DNA of 64,000 nucleotides from Halichondria panicea (GCF_963675165.1 NC_087387.1:508501-572500); one strand, 5' to 3'. Positions 1-12,810 are shown, counted from the first letter of the stretch. Notes: generated by a model from the sequence alone, not told the origin. Program-made: numbers and translations.

Positions 1-3000
1 CCCCCACTGAGGTGTGTGTAAGCTTCCACCATGAGCTGAAGCACCTCCTGCCTGGTCGCTCGTCCATCTTCCACAAGCTCAGGAAGATTTCTCAGGGTTT
101 ACCATTGAGGTCTGAGCACAGGGACAAGATATTCGAACTAGCCCGTAGTCCTGACAACTTCTACCAGGTTCTCATGCATTTGAAGGTACATGATCGAGTG
201 GGTGTGGAGTTAAATACGATATGAAAACTGTCATTACACCGTGCTGCATGGCTATAATTACACCGACAAACATAAATGTTTCACCTACACTGTAGCTTAA
301 TTAGTATGGTGGTATCATGTCATTACAATGTATGCAGTCTACAAAAACATGTATTCTTGTTTTGTTAAATCTCTAACGTACACCACATTCTCGTGTCCTC
401 TGCAAGCAATTCTACTAGACTGTCTCAATGCTTATACCACACTGACTGTGCTTGTATGATTATGCTCATACCTCCTAACCTTGTTTTGTTGTCCCTGTCG
501 TACCACATTCTCGTGTCTCGTGCAGCTGATTCTAATTACAGACTAGACTGTTCCAATGCTTATACCATACTGATAACTGTGCTTGCTGTATTATATCCAA
601 TGTTTCCTTGCATGATATGCAGATGTACTCTTTTGACGTGAATCGTGTAAAGAACAGTGATGGTGACCTGCTCATCCACGTGGCCGTCAAGGGAGGTGTG
701 TGTGTGTGTGTGTGATGTGTGTGTGGGCGTGTGTGATACGTACAGCTGCTGTACTGACCGTCCATCAACTAGAGCTTTGTGTTTTGTACTAACTCTATTA
801 ATTATTATCTGTGTCTATATATAGTGCTTCCATCCTCTCATGAATCTATAGAAGAATGAATCCATTTCACTGTGAGCCCAATGGCTGGTTTATATACATG
901 TACGTAGTAGTAGGAATTCAAATGTCAATTATTGTAACACTATACCCACTGGGAAAGTAAATATACATTTCACTATTTTTACCCCTCCTCCCCCCCCCCC
1001 CCCCCCCCGGACACTTACTGAGCAGGTCTGCCACAGCTTCCTCTACTATTCACTTTGGTGAGGGGCTTCAAAGCCAGTGTCACTATGACTGATGGCTCTG
1101 GGCACACCCCCCTTACCCTCGCTAGTAAGAGGGGAGAGATGAGAATCGCTGAGGTATGTCAGTCATCAGTAACACAATACATGGTTAACCCACTCAACCG
1201 CTGCAGATTCTGATTTGTGTGTTTGGTGTTGACATAAATGCCCCCACGGCCAGTAACGGGAAGACTCCACTCCACTGGGCAGTCGAGTACAGCCACCCCT
1301 CTTTAGTCAGGTAATTTTGGGTTTTATTGTCAACGAGCTAATAAATATTAGATCATGTTTGCCATAAATACCGCAATTTGATTGGCTAAAGGAAGTGTTC
1401 TATCCAACTTAGAAAATCATGTACTTACTTAGAAAATCATGTACTTCACTTAGAAAATCATGTAGCAAAGATTAGATAAGAACATTCAAATCTGATTGGC
1501 TAAATACTCACGGTTGCTATGATCTAAAATGCTTAGACACTGTTTAGGAAGTTTCCACATGATTTAGAAGTCCTCAGGGCTAGTAGAACCCTCACTGCGT
1601 TTGGGATACTACAACCAGCCCTTTGGGCTTCTAAATCATGTAGAAACTTCCTAAACAGTGTCTAACTATTATTTAAAATATGTTGATGTATGCATAGTTT
1701 TGATACACAGCTGCAACAGCAAACAGCTAGATAAGCGTAATATTGATAATTATATAGACTTAAGTACGTAGTTTCAGTCGCATAATTGACAGCATCTGGT
1801 TATTTGACTGTATATTACTCCTCCAATATGCCCCATCCCCACCCCCTACTTTGCAGCATGCTGCTTCGTCGAGGGGCAGACTCCAGCCGCGAGGATTTGA
1901 ACAGGTGTGTCCCGTCGTTTGTGGCACGTCGTCTCCGCTATCACGAGTGTCGTCAGATCATCACTCAGTTCCAGATGGAGCGTGTCTCTAGACTAGCCAG
2001 AGAGGCCGAGGATGTGAGTAGTAAAAAATACTTAAATTCTTCTAATAATTAATTTACCTGTACAAGTCTAAGAGATAATTAACGAGGTTGCGTAACTTGT
2101 AGTTTCGATTGTGCAATTCAATTTCAATATTAGCTAGAGAATTCATTTTTATAGCTTTTAGGGAGTTTCATGAGATGATATGCTTACCGTATAGCGGGTA
2201 TATTTCGAGGGTATAAATGTTTGTGGTTTTCGCTGATTAAGCATCTACTGCGAACATTTATACCCACGAATTTAATATCGCATGCATGCATGCCGCTATT
2301 CCACGAAAATTAAATCCACGAATGTTTATACCCTCGAAATATACCCGCTATACGTTATATAGATTATGGATTTCTTTCAGACTAAAAATCTATAAATTAC
2401 TTTCCCCCCCCCCCTCTTCCCTTAGGGCACTCTGGATGTGAGCCGGCTGTACATCTCTGACTCGTGCATTGTAACACGCTCTGGGTGCACTCTACTCATG
2501 CTAGCCACACTCAACAACAGAGAGGACACTGTGAGTCAGCTGGTCACCATGGAGATGTGCCCTCTGGACTTCAAGCAAATGAAGGTAACGTAGTACTAGA
2601 TTTAGAATGTGAATAGCGACTGTTGGTTACATGTACAGCATTGCACTGTATAACGTGAATATTCATGTCATTATTATAGGTTCTAGTAGGCAGTATTGAG
2701 TTGCTTTCATTATTAGACTACTTTTATTTTAAGTGTGTTAATTTTGATGATTTTTGCTCTTTCTCTGATCTCTACTAGTCATGTGACATCTTCGATTCAT
2801 CGTTGGATGACTCTATCTCTAGTCAGGTGATGGAGATCACACCGGACGCTGACTATTCCCTCAAGACAGCTGTACACATGGCAGCTGAGGGTGGCTTCTC
2901 TGGCTGCTTGCTGGCACTACTAGAGTGAGTCCGTAATATTGAAATCACTACGCTAATGATATAACAATTAGCATTTAATAACCCCATTCCAACTGAATTT

Positions 3001-6000
3001 AAGGTCGAAAATTAAATCACTAACTAAATGTACATACATGTACATGTACAGGCTGTATGTACAATGCTCTACATACTAAGAGGAAGTACATGTACATGTA
3101 CGTACAAGTCTATATCCCTCAGGCCGTAACTCTTGCAATTAACAACCTGATTATTGGCTAGATGTATTTTTTTTCTTTTGTGTGCTTTAAGTTGAACTTG
3201 TGTCCTCCCCCAGAGCTGGAGCTCAGCCAGCTATACCTGATGCGTCCTCATGGCTGCCCCTGCACTATGCCACTGACCGTGGGCATATTGACTGTGTCTC
3301 CACTATTCTCAACTTCCCTAACCAGCTGGGACTCTGTGGACTCAGGCCGGCTGCCGATATCGCCCGTGGCAACGGATACGAGCAGATTTTGGAGCTACTG
3401 GAGAAAGCTATACGAATGTGAGTACAGTGGATTATTTGCAATATTGTAATAGTTACTACATGGCTATGAGTGCCACACGCTGTTTATTGGCTGGTAATAG
3501 ATTGTGGGGCAGAGATCATTATCTACTACAAGCTAGGGCCAATGAACTGTTTGTGGCGCGAATTGCCATATAATTATTGCCTTGAAAACCATTTGCTGCA
3601 TAGAAACCGGCCAGCATACTAATGGTATTCATGGTTCATGTCAATAACTTTGTACTAGTCTATCGATCTGGTCTATCTGTTAATTAAAAGGGGAGACTAG
3701 ACTGTGGCTGATTTGTCCTTCTTTTGTCGCTAAATTTGGTTGTATGGTTCAGTATTAGACCCCTCCTCCTATAGACGTCAGACTGACCTAGTGGCCCCGC
3801 TGTTGTTCGATGTAGCGCTATCAGGAACCAACGAAACACTCTTTGCCACGCTCGAGAACGGAGATGATGTCAACCCAACCGTAAGCTAGCTAATCAACAT
3901 CCATACCAACATTTATTATTTATTATAAATTATGGCCTTTTTATAACAGAGTTATCTTCTCTGGGCCTCTGTCTTTTACTGAGGTTTTGATTTATGCTTT
4001 TCAATAGACAATTTAACGTGTACACCACACACCCCCCCCCCCTCTTATACAAACAGAACGAGCTACACGATTGGCCGCTCATTCTAGCAGCTGGCTCTGG
4101 TCATCTGGAGCTTGTACAACAACTGCATGAATTTGGAGGTCATGTGACTCGTAGACACACCCTCTCTCGTTGCACACCTCTCCACGTGGCTGCCCGCGGA
4201 GGTCACATGGGCGTTGTCAGGTTCGTTGCCATGCCAATGAATCAAGCTCTGGCTAAGATACATGTTCTTATTAATTAATGGCTAACTTTGATTGTCTGTA
4301 ACTCTACTTGGGATTGTCCAATTTCACTTTTAAAAGATGCATTTTGTAGCTCTTTGATAGAGCTATCCAACGGTATACTTAGATCAGGGATTGCTTTCGG
4401 GCCCAAATCTTCTGATTATGGCAACGAGGGATCCATTCGTTTGGGAGAACTTTCCTCCAATTTTACTTGACAGTGTGAAGTGTAAAATGTTTGCCACCAT
4501 ATCTCTGAAGAAACATTAACATAAACTACATGTAGTAAATATGATATACATACTGTAGGTATCTTCTCCGGTTTTGCCTCAAGGGAAACGGAACTTGTCC
4601 TCCGTCTAATTTTCCCTCTGGTGCAGCTGGCACTGAGAACCACCCTCCACACTTGTACGTCAACGACAGGAACACTGCCGGTTGCACTCCACTGGAGCTG
4701 GCCGTATCACAGGGCCACCTCGATGTCGTCAAGTACGTAGCGGCATGGAAACAATCACCATAGTGGCCAGTAGAATAGTGTGTACTGGTAACTAGTGTTC
4801 AGATTTGGCCAGTAATAAGCTGTATACCGGTACTATACTGTAATGCTTAATTGCCATAGTTGAAGAAGTACATGTACATGTATGTGACAATAATAGTAAC
4901 AGCAGTTTCTAAATTCCACAAATTAATGAGCTTTTCTCTGCTACAAGCTTAAGATTAGTTGCGCACCACACCCACTCCCTATACCCAGGATCCTACTGGA
5001 GCACGGAGCCAGCACCACCCTCCCTGACAGTAATGGCTGCCAGATTAACTGCCCCTCGTTTGCGGGGACTCAGTTCCTCATGGAGACACATCGCAAGGAG
5101 AAGAAAAGAAAGATCATGGCTTGCCTCAACCCTAAAGCATCCATCAAGGACATTCAGATAGTCTGGGAGGTACGTTTTGAGTTACAAGTATCTTTGTGAA
5201 GTAGTCAGTGTCTTAATCACGTACTTGTCATCTAAAAGAATAATTATTTGTGGAAGTGCAGTGCCTTACCGGGAAACCTATAATAGGTATCAGAATGGTT
5301 TGTAATTGCGTAAACCATGTATGTGGGTTTGGATGGTCCGATTTCAACTTTTTAATGATTTTCTGGTAGCTTAAAGTGAGCTCTTTCAGATGGCATATTA
5401 AAATCAAAGGTCGTTTTCGAGGCCATTTTCGACAAAAAAGCGTGGGCTATAGGTGGGGGAGAGTTCAAATGGGGTCCGATTTAAAATATTGAGCTGAACA
5501 TATCATCGGAAAGAGCTCTTTCTAAGCTTTCGGAAAATCCAAAAATTATTGAGATTGGACCAACGGTACGCAAGTTATTTTCATTCAAAGATTATTAATC
5601 CACAACCTTCCAAATTGGGTGAAAGGCCTATCTAATGTGTTTAGATCAATGATTGCTGTACTATTGTACTGCACCTAATAAATATGCGCTTTATTTGTTT
5701 TTATTAATAGTGTAATTTGATTGGTGCAGAGCCCGAGTGACTTCAATCTGAACCAGAGGACAGAGGACAGCTTCATCATGATGGCTGCCTCATCTGCCAG
5801 GCCTGATGTTCTCCAGTTCTTTATTGACGAGGCTATCAAGTGTCGACGCAGCATGCTCATCTCACCGGGGCAGCCCCTGCAATCAACAAGGTAATTAATA
5901 CATTGCTGAAATACATGCATGTACTGTTTGCTTACACACCTTTATGGGCCTATTGCTTTGCTTCGGATTATTCGATTACTGAAGTCTCCTTCCCTCAACA

Positions 6001-6481
6001 GAATGTATAACAGTGCCTCTGGGGAGGACTCTTCCCCCGATTTCCGTGAAAACTCACTTCCAACCAACTTCAAGTTACAGCCAAACGATCACGCCCACCC
6101 ACACACTGCCCTCCCAGCTCCGTACAGTCACAAGAAGGGTGCAGAGGTCACTGTAACGTCTCTAGGCCCCACCCCCTTTACAGCCCTCCCGTCTCCACGC
6201 AGTCGCGACCCTCACAAGGGTGCAGAGGTCACTATTACGTCTCTAGGCCCCGCCCTCTCGTCTCCCAGTCAGGACCGTCACAATAAGGGTGCGGAGGTCA
6301 CTGTGACATCATTGGGGCCGATGGTTCTCCGTGGGTGTGATGTGGAGAGTGACCCGTGTGAGGGTAGTGGAAGTCGTGGGGGTGGTGGGGACCAGCTGTT
6401 GTTGGAGAGTCGCACTGCGTTACCACAAGTGTTCAGGACACAGCTGCCCAACACTCGCGAACAATGTGCTAGCGATCGAGG

Positions 6482-6550
<69 letters not shown>

Positions 6551-8702
6551 CGTGCGTGCGTGTGTGTGTGTGTGTGGGGGGGGAGGTAATGTACGTGGCC
6601 TAGATGTACGTATGTAGCATCTTTGAAGGGCCATAACTTTAGTTTCGTTGGTCCAAAAACGTAAATTTTATGATTTTTGAAAGCAGTCCTTCAGATAATG
6701 TGTTTCAGAAGTTCTATTTTGGGCCTGTTTTTAACAACTCAGCATACCATCTGAACGGGCTCCTTCTAAGCTTTCAGACTTTTGTTTTCCTTATGTGTAG
6801 ATCATCTCGTCGTAGCGGGCCCCCCAAGAAGCCCCCTCGATCGAGGCAGAGGACAGCAGCTGATATGCCCCCCCGAGCCGTTGGTCTCCTCAGGAGAAAG
6901 GCGGGGTCAGGGGGGAGCAGTGCCACGCCCCTTTCTGAAGATGACGAACCTGTCCGTCGAAAACATCCCAGCATCAGTGAGGGGGCACGGCCTGTTGCTA
7001 ATGGATACAGAGGCGGAGTCAGTAGTGAGGCTGAAAGTGGAGCTGAGACCAAAGGAAGAGAATTTGCTAGTGAGTGTTGTGTGCACAAATATACGTGCAC
7101 AGTACGTACACGTAGCGTAACAAAATAGGCGTGCAAAAAAAAAACTAAATACATTATAGTGTTATTGTGTGTTTTTCTGTACCAGTGTCTCCATACATAA
7201 TTAGTAGTTACTATACAAGCAAGCAAAACAACGTACTTAGCGGATTGTGTTATTCATTTCGGCTAAACTATAGTAATTTTATAGCTCTCTCTCTTTCATA
7301 GGGTTGCTCCACTTTGCCAATCCGGTTGACGGCTGCACTGCTCTTCATCGAGCTGCCGAGGCCTGTCGCCATGACAATATCACGGTACTACTGCGAGCTG
7401 ACGAGGAGCTAGCTAACATGACGGATGTTGTGGGGAACACAGCTCTCCACCTGGCCTGCCTCAAGGCACACAAGCAGACTGTCAAGGCACTCCTGGTAAG
7501 TGTTGACAGCTTCTCCACTCCAACTCTCTGGAACCCCTGGCCTTTTATAAATAGGCTACTTTGGGGATCAAAGTTTTGGCCATTGTAGATACAGAGGTGG
7601 CCTTTGTTGAGAGGTTGTTTTGTACACAAACTGTTCATTTGGGACCTGGCCCCTTTTATCACAGTTCAAGGTGGCCATTGAGAGAGGTCATCACTGTACA
7701 TGACATTACTGCATGTCCAGTCAGCCAGCTGTATTCAAATACTTCATTTTTATTCTTTAAATTTTTTTTTCGTTTTTTTCTTCTTTTTCTTCTGTTGTTG
7801 CGTCTATGAGTCAGTGCCTGTATCACTTTTGCACAGGGTTTCAAGTGTGTTAGTACCGTTGTTCGTAACAGTGGCAAGGAGCTCCCAGAAGAGAGATGCA
7901 TGCGCAGAGATGTCCGGAAAATGGTAGGTGTGGGTAATAAGGTATGTATGATCATAAGCGTTTGCTTTTCTCACAGGTGGCTAAAGCTAGACAAGCTCAA
8001 CATGGGGACAAGTGAGTGCCTATAAGCAGACGATTTGTACTGGTTATCTACCGAGGCCACAGTCCGTTTAATAGTGTTCTCGATTTGTCTATAGCAGTAC
8101 ATGTACCATGTGTGATCTATACAATGTGCCGTCGTAGCTACGTGTATATACGTGTGTTATAGATTTGACCCACTGATAGCTTCCCCTGTACTATTGGTAT
8201 TATTTATAAGCACCCGTGGCCGATATTTATTTAATTATCGCGTGTGTTAGTAGTACCCACACCGTCTCTTTGCTCACAGCATTCCTAGCTCACCCAAGCA
8301 ACGACTGGGGATGGCCTCAGTGGGTGTAGCCGACAACGGAGCCTCAAGATTATCAGGTGAGCTGGTTAATTAGATCTAAAGCATCCCTGCATTTGATAAG
8401 CATAGTCTAGTCTGTGAGAGTAGTATAATATTTATGGTCTAGAGTATATGGTTTGATTCTGCTCTGTGTAGTGGATTCGTACGGTCTTACGTATACGCCC
8501 GTAAAAAGCTAATAGCGATGAAAGTAATACTATGAGTCAGTTCTTAACCCCTCCCCCCTCCCACACACACACAGACATTCACGAAGCCTCGGCTCCTACA
8601 TCGCCTTACGAGGAGAACAATTTTGAAGTCCAATTTGAGACATTGAAAGAGGAATATGACAAAAAACACGACGCTGCCTTAACAAGCAGTAAAACTGACT
8701 AA
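1..8702 (+). CDS. Large ankyrin-repeat protein, 3' part (5' end outside window)
   Basis: Twenty exons can be joined with consistent phases: <1-185, 623-695, 1026-1153, 1207-1310, 1857-2013, 2426-2584, 2779-2924, 3214-3417, 3775-3880, 4057-4220, 4559-4732, 4989-5169, 5730-5890, 6002-6481, 6801-7069, 7302-7495, 7837-7923, 7977-8011, 8280-8356, 8575-8702 (TAA). Ankyrin repeats are plain in several exons: GHTPLTLASKRGEMRIAE, GKTPLHWAVEYSHPSLVR, SWLPLHYATDRGHIDCV, CTPLHVAARGGHMGVVR, GCTPLELAVSQGHLDVVK, GCTALHRAAEACRHDNI, NTALHLACLKAHKQTVKALL. Exons 6002-6481 and 6801-7069 form a Pro/Ser/Arg-rich disordered insert between two ankyrin blocks, carrying three copies of KGAEVT[VI]TSLGP. The C-terminus is short and charged. 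Ankyrin blocks normally mediate protein contacts; no catalytic domain is visible here and I cannot name an ortholog. The N-terminus may hold another domain. Exon borders are inferred from GT-AG sites and phase. Confidence 0.88.
1533..1665. repeat. Imperfect hairpin in ankyrin-gene intron
   Basis: Arms of about 35 bp starting TTAGACACTGTTTAGGAAG pair with CTTCCTAAACAGTGTCTAA at the other end; the loop is about 55 bp. Just upstream (1408-1463) the phrase ACTTAGAAAATCATGTA recurs three times, and an arm-internal sequence resembles it, so the whole 1370-1680 stretch may be one decayed MITE-like element. No target duplication was recognised. Confidence 0.65.
2185..2357. mobile_element. MITE-like foldback, TACCGTATAGCGGGTA family
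   Basis: Inverted terminal repeats: TACCGTATAGCGGGTATATT at the left and the complement (ending CCCGCTATACG) at the right; the interior also pairs (CGAGGGTATAAATGTT with its complement). It lies in an ankyrin-gene intron. Related copies in this window are at 19315-19500, 57608-57791, 21480-21546 (short) and 9687-9858 (diverged). No ORF inside; a non-autonomous DNA transposon remnant is the likely nature. Confidence 0.75.
5300..5595. repeat. Diverged copy of the GGATCCAATTTCAACG foldback repeat
   Basis: Contains the family landmarks in degraded form: GATTTCAACTTTTTAATGAT, AGAGCTCTTTCTAAGCTTTC and ATTGAGATTGGACCAACGG. It lies in an intron between the exons ending 5169 and starting 5730. A second degraded copy is at 6628-6780. 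The better-preserved members are at 17421, 30975, 42246, 60757 and 62970 onward. Confidence 0.55.
6483..6577. repeat. (GT)n microsatellite
   Basis: About 95 bp of almost pure GT with a short GCGT interruption, beginning at the donor site of the ankyrin-gene exon 6002-6481. Reading frames across it are artefacts. Confidence 0.95.
6628..6780. repeat. Degraded foldback-repeat fragment
   Basis: Includes GGGCCATAACTTTAGTTTCG, an ATTTTATGATTTTTGAAAGC segment and CTCCTTCTAAGCTTTCAGAC, which match the two arms of the large foldback family. It lies in the ankyrin-gene intron directly before the exon at 6801. Confidence 0.5.
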
Positions 8703-8908
8703 TTATTTGGTGTGTTCTTTCAGTGGTTTTTATAAACTGTTTCTTTCTTGTCTGATCTGCTATGTTATGTATAATTATATGTAACTCATTTATATTGTAT
8801 GCAAACTTTCGTATTCTCCAATTGTCCATAAAATGTATATATTCACTGCTGAGTGGGTGTATAAATTTAATATTAACATGAAGCATGATAAAAAATTAAA
8901 TAGTGCTA

Positions 8909-9342
8909 TTAAACATTCAGGTTCACAGTTGCCATGACATCTCTTGTAAGGGAGCTTGGCCAGTTCTTAGGGTCCACATAACCTCCCAAGAGCATTATCT
9001 GAGCTCCTCCAAGAACAGCGATTGAACACGAACTTCTGGCAGCTGCAAGAGTACCAACAACTGACCATGCTTTAGTCTCTGGGTCAAAACATTGCACCGT
9101 ATTAGCGGTCAAGTGCTTGTCCTCTAGCCCACTGGCTATGACCAGCTTCCCGTTGATGGCAGCGCATCCTGCTCTCACAAATGGCACTTGAGTGATGCGC
9201 TCCCAGACTTTAGGGGTGTGGTCTTTGGATAGTGGTGACGTTGAGGCTAAGAGCTCGGGTAGCTTGCAGCTAATGACCGAGCGAATGGCACCTTCGTGAG
9301 GGGAGAGCCTGTGTGTGTGTGTGTGTGTGTGGGTGGGTGGAG

Positions 9343-9377
<35 letters not shown>

Positions 9378-11227
9378 ATGTGGAGGGCAAAATGTTTATT
9401 TTGAAATAGTATGCAGTGTATAAATTTGAAGAAGCCATGAAGAATTTGTTTAAAATAACAAAGTACATGTATATATACATAATAATAAAAATAGGCTAAT
9501 TTGCAAAATATGATTACTTACCCTCCGAGTAGGTACAGTCGGTCGGTCACCTGACAGACAGCTGTGGACATGAAGGTAACGGGCAGAGGAAAGGGAGAGG
9601 CCAGCGACCATTGGTTGGAGGTGAGGTCCAACACCTCCACACTGTCCAAGTACTCATTGTCCCCCTCACCCATACCTGTGTGGTAGGTACCGTATGGCGG
9701 GTTATTTTCGTATGGTGGAAATTTTCGTATTGTAAGAGCATCATACGAAAATTATATAATTATTCTACCGCAATAAGTTCAACGTCACTATCCTGAGCTG
9801 TACGAATATTGAATACATAATTGGGCAATTCGTACGAAAATTACCAGCTATACGGTAATTACAAGAGTAGATGAGAGTGATAAGAGTACCTCTGCTATCA
9901 GCTAATCTACTCTTGATAATACCGTAGGAACTATTAATTATTAGATACCGTATTACTAGAATATTTTACTGGTGAAATAAGCCAAATCAGCAGAAAATTT
10001 GACCCTTTGCGATCTAACTATTGTGTTCTGGCAAGGATCGTGTGTATTTACTAGTACTAGTTTAGGTTTTGCGGATTTCATTGTTGCGAATTGATCAACC
10101 CTCGCAAATTGCAAATGTTTGATGCTCGCAAAACATTCTAGTAATACGGTAAGCAGAGCCAGTGGTTCTGCTTAATTATGAAAAGTGTTTGTATAATTAT
10201 ACATGCATACCTATATCATTCTGAAAGTAGGAACTGGACCTAATTTGGTAGTGTGCAGTGCAACTTTGCTGGCACAGGCAGGTAGCTAGCACAAGTAAGG
10301 CTTAGAGAGAAATACCTATACCTTAGTTGATGTAATGCAGCGACACTCTAATTATACGAAAATTGAATATTCAGCCCATAATTATATAAATATAACACCG
10401 TATAGTTTTTGTACACATGCAGTCTTAGCAAAGCGATTGAACACAATAGTATACATGTACATGTATTGCAACCAGAGGAGGTCCGACATGCGTGCACGAA
10501 TCACTACAAGTTCAGTGCATTGTGGCCTGGACATTATCACGTGACCGCAATGACATCAATGCACTGAACTTGTAGTGATTCGTGCACGCATGTCGGACCT
10601 CCTCTGACGTGTAACTTTATAGCAGCTCAGTATAAACCACACTAACCTCCAATGACAATGATGTAATCCTTATAGCTCACGGCACTGCACACACTACGCT
10701 CGGTCGCCATGGAGGGCAGGAGATGGCACCACTTCTTAGTGCCCCTCTCGTCAAAACTACACACTTTGTTTGTAGTCAATGACGACAGAACAGACGTTCC
10801 CCCGACAGTAACCACCAGACCCTTTGCTACAACAAGTCCAAATGTATAATATGGAGACAGCGGTAGAGAGGACCAACATTCGTGCACCGTGTCGTATTTG
10901 AATACCGTTCTGGAGTATTCGAACGAGATGCAAGTACCGCCCCCCACGTAGACGTCAGTGTTTCTAACGACAACATGTGGACGGACAAACCCACAGGGCA
11001 TGCGCGGACACCCTCTCCACAGCAGGGGGGACCGTTGAGGTACGACACTCTTCGAAACCTGTAGTAGCAATATAAATAACTAAATTTGTATTATAAAAGC
11101 TTGTGTATCTGTGTAATAATTATTGTGTTAGGTACATAAGTATGTCTTGTGTGAAACACGTACATAGTGACATAACAACCGTCACTAGCTAGCTAGCCTG
11201 TAGCTTACTTTGTCCATAGATAGATAT
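8909..11227 (-). CDS. Kelch-repeat beta-propeller protein
   Basis: Four exons on the minus strand: 11219-11227 (putative ATG GAC AAA), 10647-11058, 9522-9675 and 8909-9308 (TAA). Phases agree and give about 324 residues. Kelch blades are recognised by hydrophobic-GG strands (VYVGGG, LVVTVGG, YIIVIGG, LYLLGG, IMLLGG) followed by Tyr/Phe and Trp positions such as YDTVHECWSSLP, LDLTSNQWSLASP and FDPETKAWSVVG, giving roughly six blades, enough for one propeller. Such propellers bind protein partners; no BTB/BACK, F-box or kinase domain is visible in these exons. The 9-bp first coding exon is weakly supported: another upstream start or a fusion partner is possible. The gene is convergent with the ankyrin gene (206 bp between stops). 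Its 2nd intron hosts several foldback elements. Confidence 0.83.
9311..9375. repeat. (GT)n-rich microsatellite
   Basis: Interrupted GT/GGTG repeat that ends exactly at the acceptor site of the last kelch exon; on the minus strand it supplies a CA-rich acceptor tract. Confidence 0.9.
9687..9858. mobile_element. Diverged TACCGTAT-family foldback
   Basis: Starts TACCGTATGGCGGGTTATTT and ends with the near complement (AAAATTACCAGCTATACGGTA); the interior repeats TCGTACGAAAAT-type motifs in both orientations. It lies in the kelch-gene intron, next to the element at 9956-10151. Confidence 0.65.
9956..10151. mobile_element. MITE-like foldback with TACCGTATTACTAGAAT ends
   Basis: Left end TACCGTATTACTAGAATATT and right end AACATTCTAGTAATACGGTA are inverted repeats of about 22 bp. 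The interior (AATCAGCAGAAAATTTGACC through TTGATCAACCCTCGCAAA) recurs in the DGK intron at 15198-15340 as a truncated copy. No ORF. Confidence 0.75.
10473..10606. mobile_element. hAT-like MITE, subfamily A copy 1
   Basis: 134-bp near-perfect palindrome in the kelch-gene intron. Each arm is about 50 bp, starts CAGAGGAGGTCCGACATGCG and is followed by a short central loop with TCACGTGACC. It is almost identical to 59321-59453, where the 8-bp target duplication is intact; here the flanks ATTGCAAC and ACGTGTAA/CGTGTAAC match only partly. Confidence 0.85.
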
Positions 11228-11519
11228 CTCAGCAAGACTTCTTCTGAACTTCCTGTAGATATGAAAAGAGGGGTGGGGCTGGTATGCCGCGATATATAAT
11301 TATTGCTGCATGAATATCATTAAAAGTGCTCTATAATAATTATGGTTTTAGACAGACATCTATGACAGGCAACATCCACCATTGCTGGGCAAATGTGCGC
11401 GTGCAGAAGTAAACACACAATATAAAGCTATCAAGATGTGTTAGATTCAGTCAAGTAGTCTACCTCCTGTCTCCACACTACTTTTATACTGAACACTAGA
11501 ACACTTGGAATCAAAAGCA

Positions 11520-11891
11520 ATGGCACTGAGAGTGGTACAAACGCTTGGAAAACATACAGAAGAATATTCCAACCTGTCAAATCTTGTGGCTGAGATGTGT
11601 CAAAAAAATGAAAACGAGAGCCTCAACAATGCAGAAATAGAAAGAATTAGAAACACTAACTTCTCACAAGAACTGGAGTTCAAAGAAGATCCTAAACAAT
11701 TTGTGTTGGATTCCAAGAAAGCATTCAAGTTGTTCATAAGTGGACTAAATGATGATATGAGATTCGATCAGTTGATTACGCAGGTTCCTCACAACCCCAC
11801 GTCTTTCCCCTATCAAATGGGAGAAGGCAAAGTTGATGTCGGGCCTCTACAGAAGACGACTGACGTTCGCGTTACGGCCACTTCTACCTAG
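11520..11891 (+). CDS. Hypothetical single-exon protein, about 123 aa
   Basis: ATG at 11520 opens a frame to TAG at 11889-11891 in an otherwise AT-rich intergenic stretch between the kelch 5' end and the DGK 3' end. The product is hydrophilic, Asn/Glu/Lys-rich, without a signal peptide, membrane segment or recognisable motif. It lies head to head with the kelch gene, and an AATAAA at 12231-12236 could end its transcript. No homology is recognised; it could be a real lineage-specific gene, an exon of a larger transcript, or a chance ORF. Confidence 0.4.
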   Translation: MALRVVQTLGKHTEEYSNLSNLVAEMCQKNENESLNNAEIERIRNTNFSQELEFKEDPKQFVLDSKKAFKLFISGLNDDMRFDQLITQVPHNPTSFPYQMGEGKVDVGPLQKTTDVRVTATST

Positions 11892-12728
11892 TACCTAGCA
11901 TCACAAAAGATCGATGAACTGACGATACACAAGCGAAATTGATTGAGTTAACATTAATTCAGGCTCTGTAAACCCTATAGCTATAAAAATCATCACTTTT
12001 TATTTAATAATCATTATAAGTATGCATGTTGCGTGTTTGCTGTAACTTACTCTCAAGGCTGCATTTAATCTACGTTATCACCAAGGCCCAAGGTAGCAAA
12101 TCAAACAAGCTGTACATTTACAGCTAACACAACTCGAGTTATAGATTTTTTTGTTACAATGTTTCATTGCAAATGATTATTGTCATTGTTGTTGCTATAA
12201 TTAACTTAATTCAATTTAATTACACCAATTAATAAAACAGCACGCAGTACATGTATAACTTTGCATGACAAATTAAAATTTAAAACAAAACTCAATTTGA
12301 TAAACGGTAAGTAAAAGATTAAAAAGAAACAGTGTTGGAAAACTTGATATATATTGTACGTATTAATTCAGTAGAGGTACTTTCAAAAAATATTGTTACT
12401 CTAACTAGCATTTCTATACACGTCACGTCTGTAGCCTGAGAATATTTAAATTGCAACTTCATCGACATTCCATTTTTGTTCCGACTCTTTACCTGCAGAG
12501 AAAGTAATTAAAATAATTAAAATAATAATAATTGTAAAAAAATCCTATAAGAGCAATACGACGCATTGATACAGAGACATGTTCCCACGGCCTTTGGCTT
12601 ATCTTTTTTAATTAAATTAAATTAGTAAGCCTGCATGGGAAGAGAGCTACTAGTTAAACAGCTTTTTTCCACCAGCATGATATTGAGGTCATGAACTTCT
12701 AAGATAATTATGCTAATGTTTGTTCAAG
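11892..12728. other. AT-rich intergenic gap, no gene seen
   Basis: Strongly AT-rich sequence with poly-A/T runs and an AATAAA at 12231. No ORF, RNA gene or recognised repeat. It probably contains the 3' UTRs of the small ORF at 11520 and of the diacylglycerol kinase gene. Confidence 0.6.
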
Positions 12729-12810
12729 GTGGTTTTAGACAACAACCTTATCAAACACAATGCAAGCTAGGTGGTTTTAGACAACAACCTTATCAAACAC
12801 AATGCAAGCT
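12729..12810. repeat. 41-bp tandem duplication
   Basis: Two perfect 41-bp units beginning GGTGGTTTTAGACAACAACC are followed by the start of a third (GGTAACCACC). It lies just downstream of the DGK stop codon, probably in its 3' UTR. Confidence 0.85.

Noticed and set aside
9598-9796. Plus-strand ORF over the kelch exon at 9522-9675
   Set aside because: Antisense of the kelch coding exon; the minus frame has kelch signatures and splice sites.
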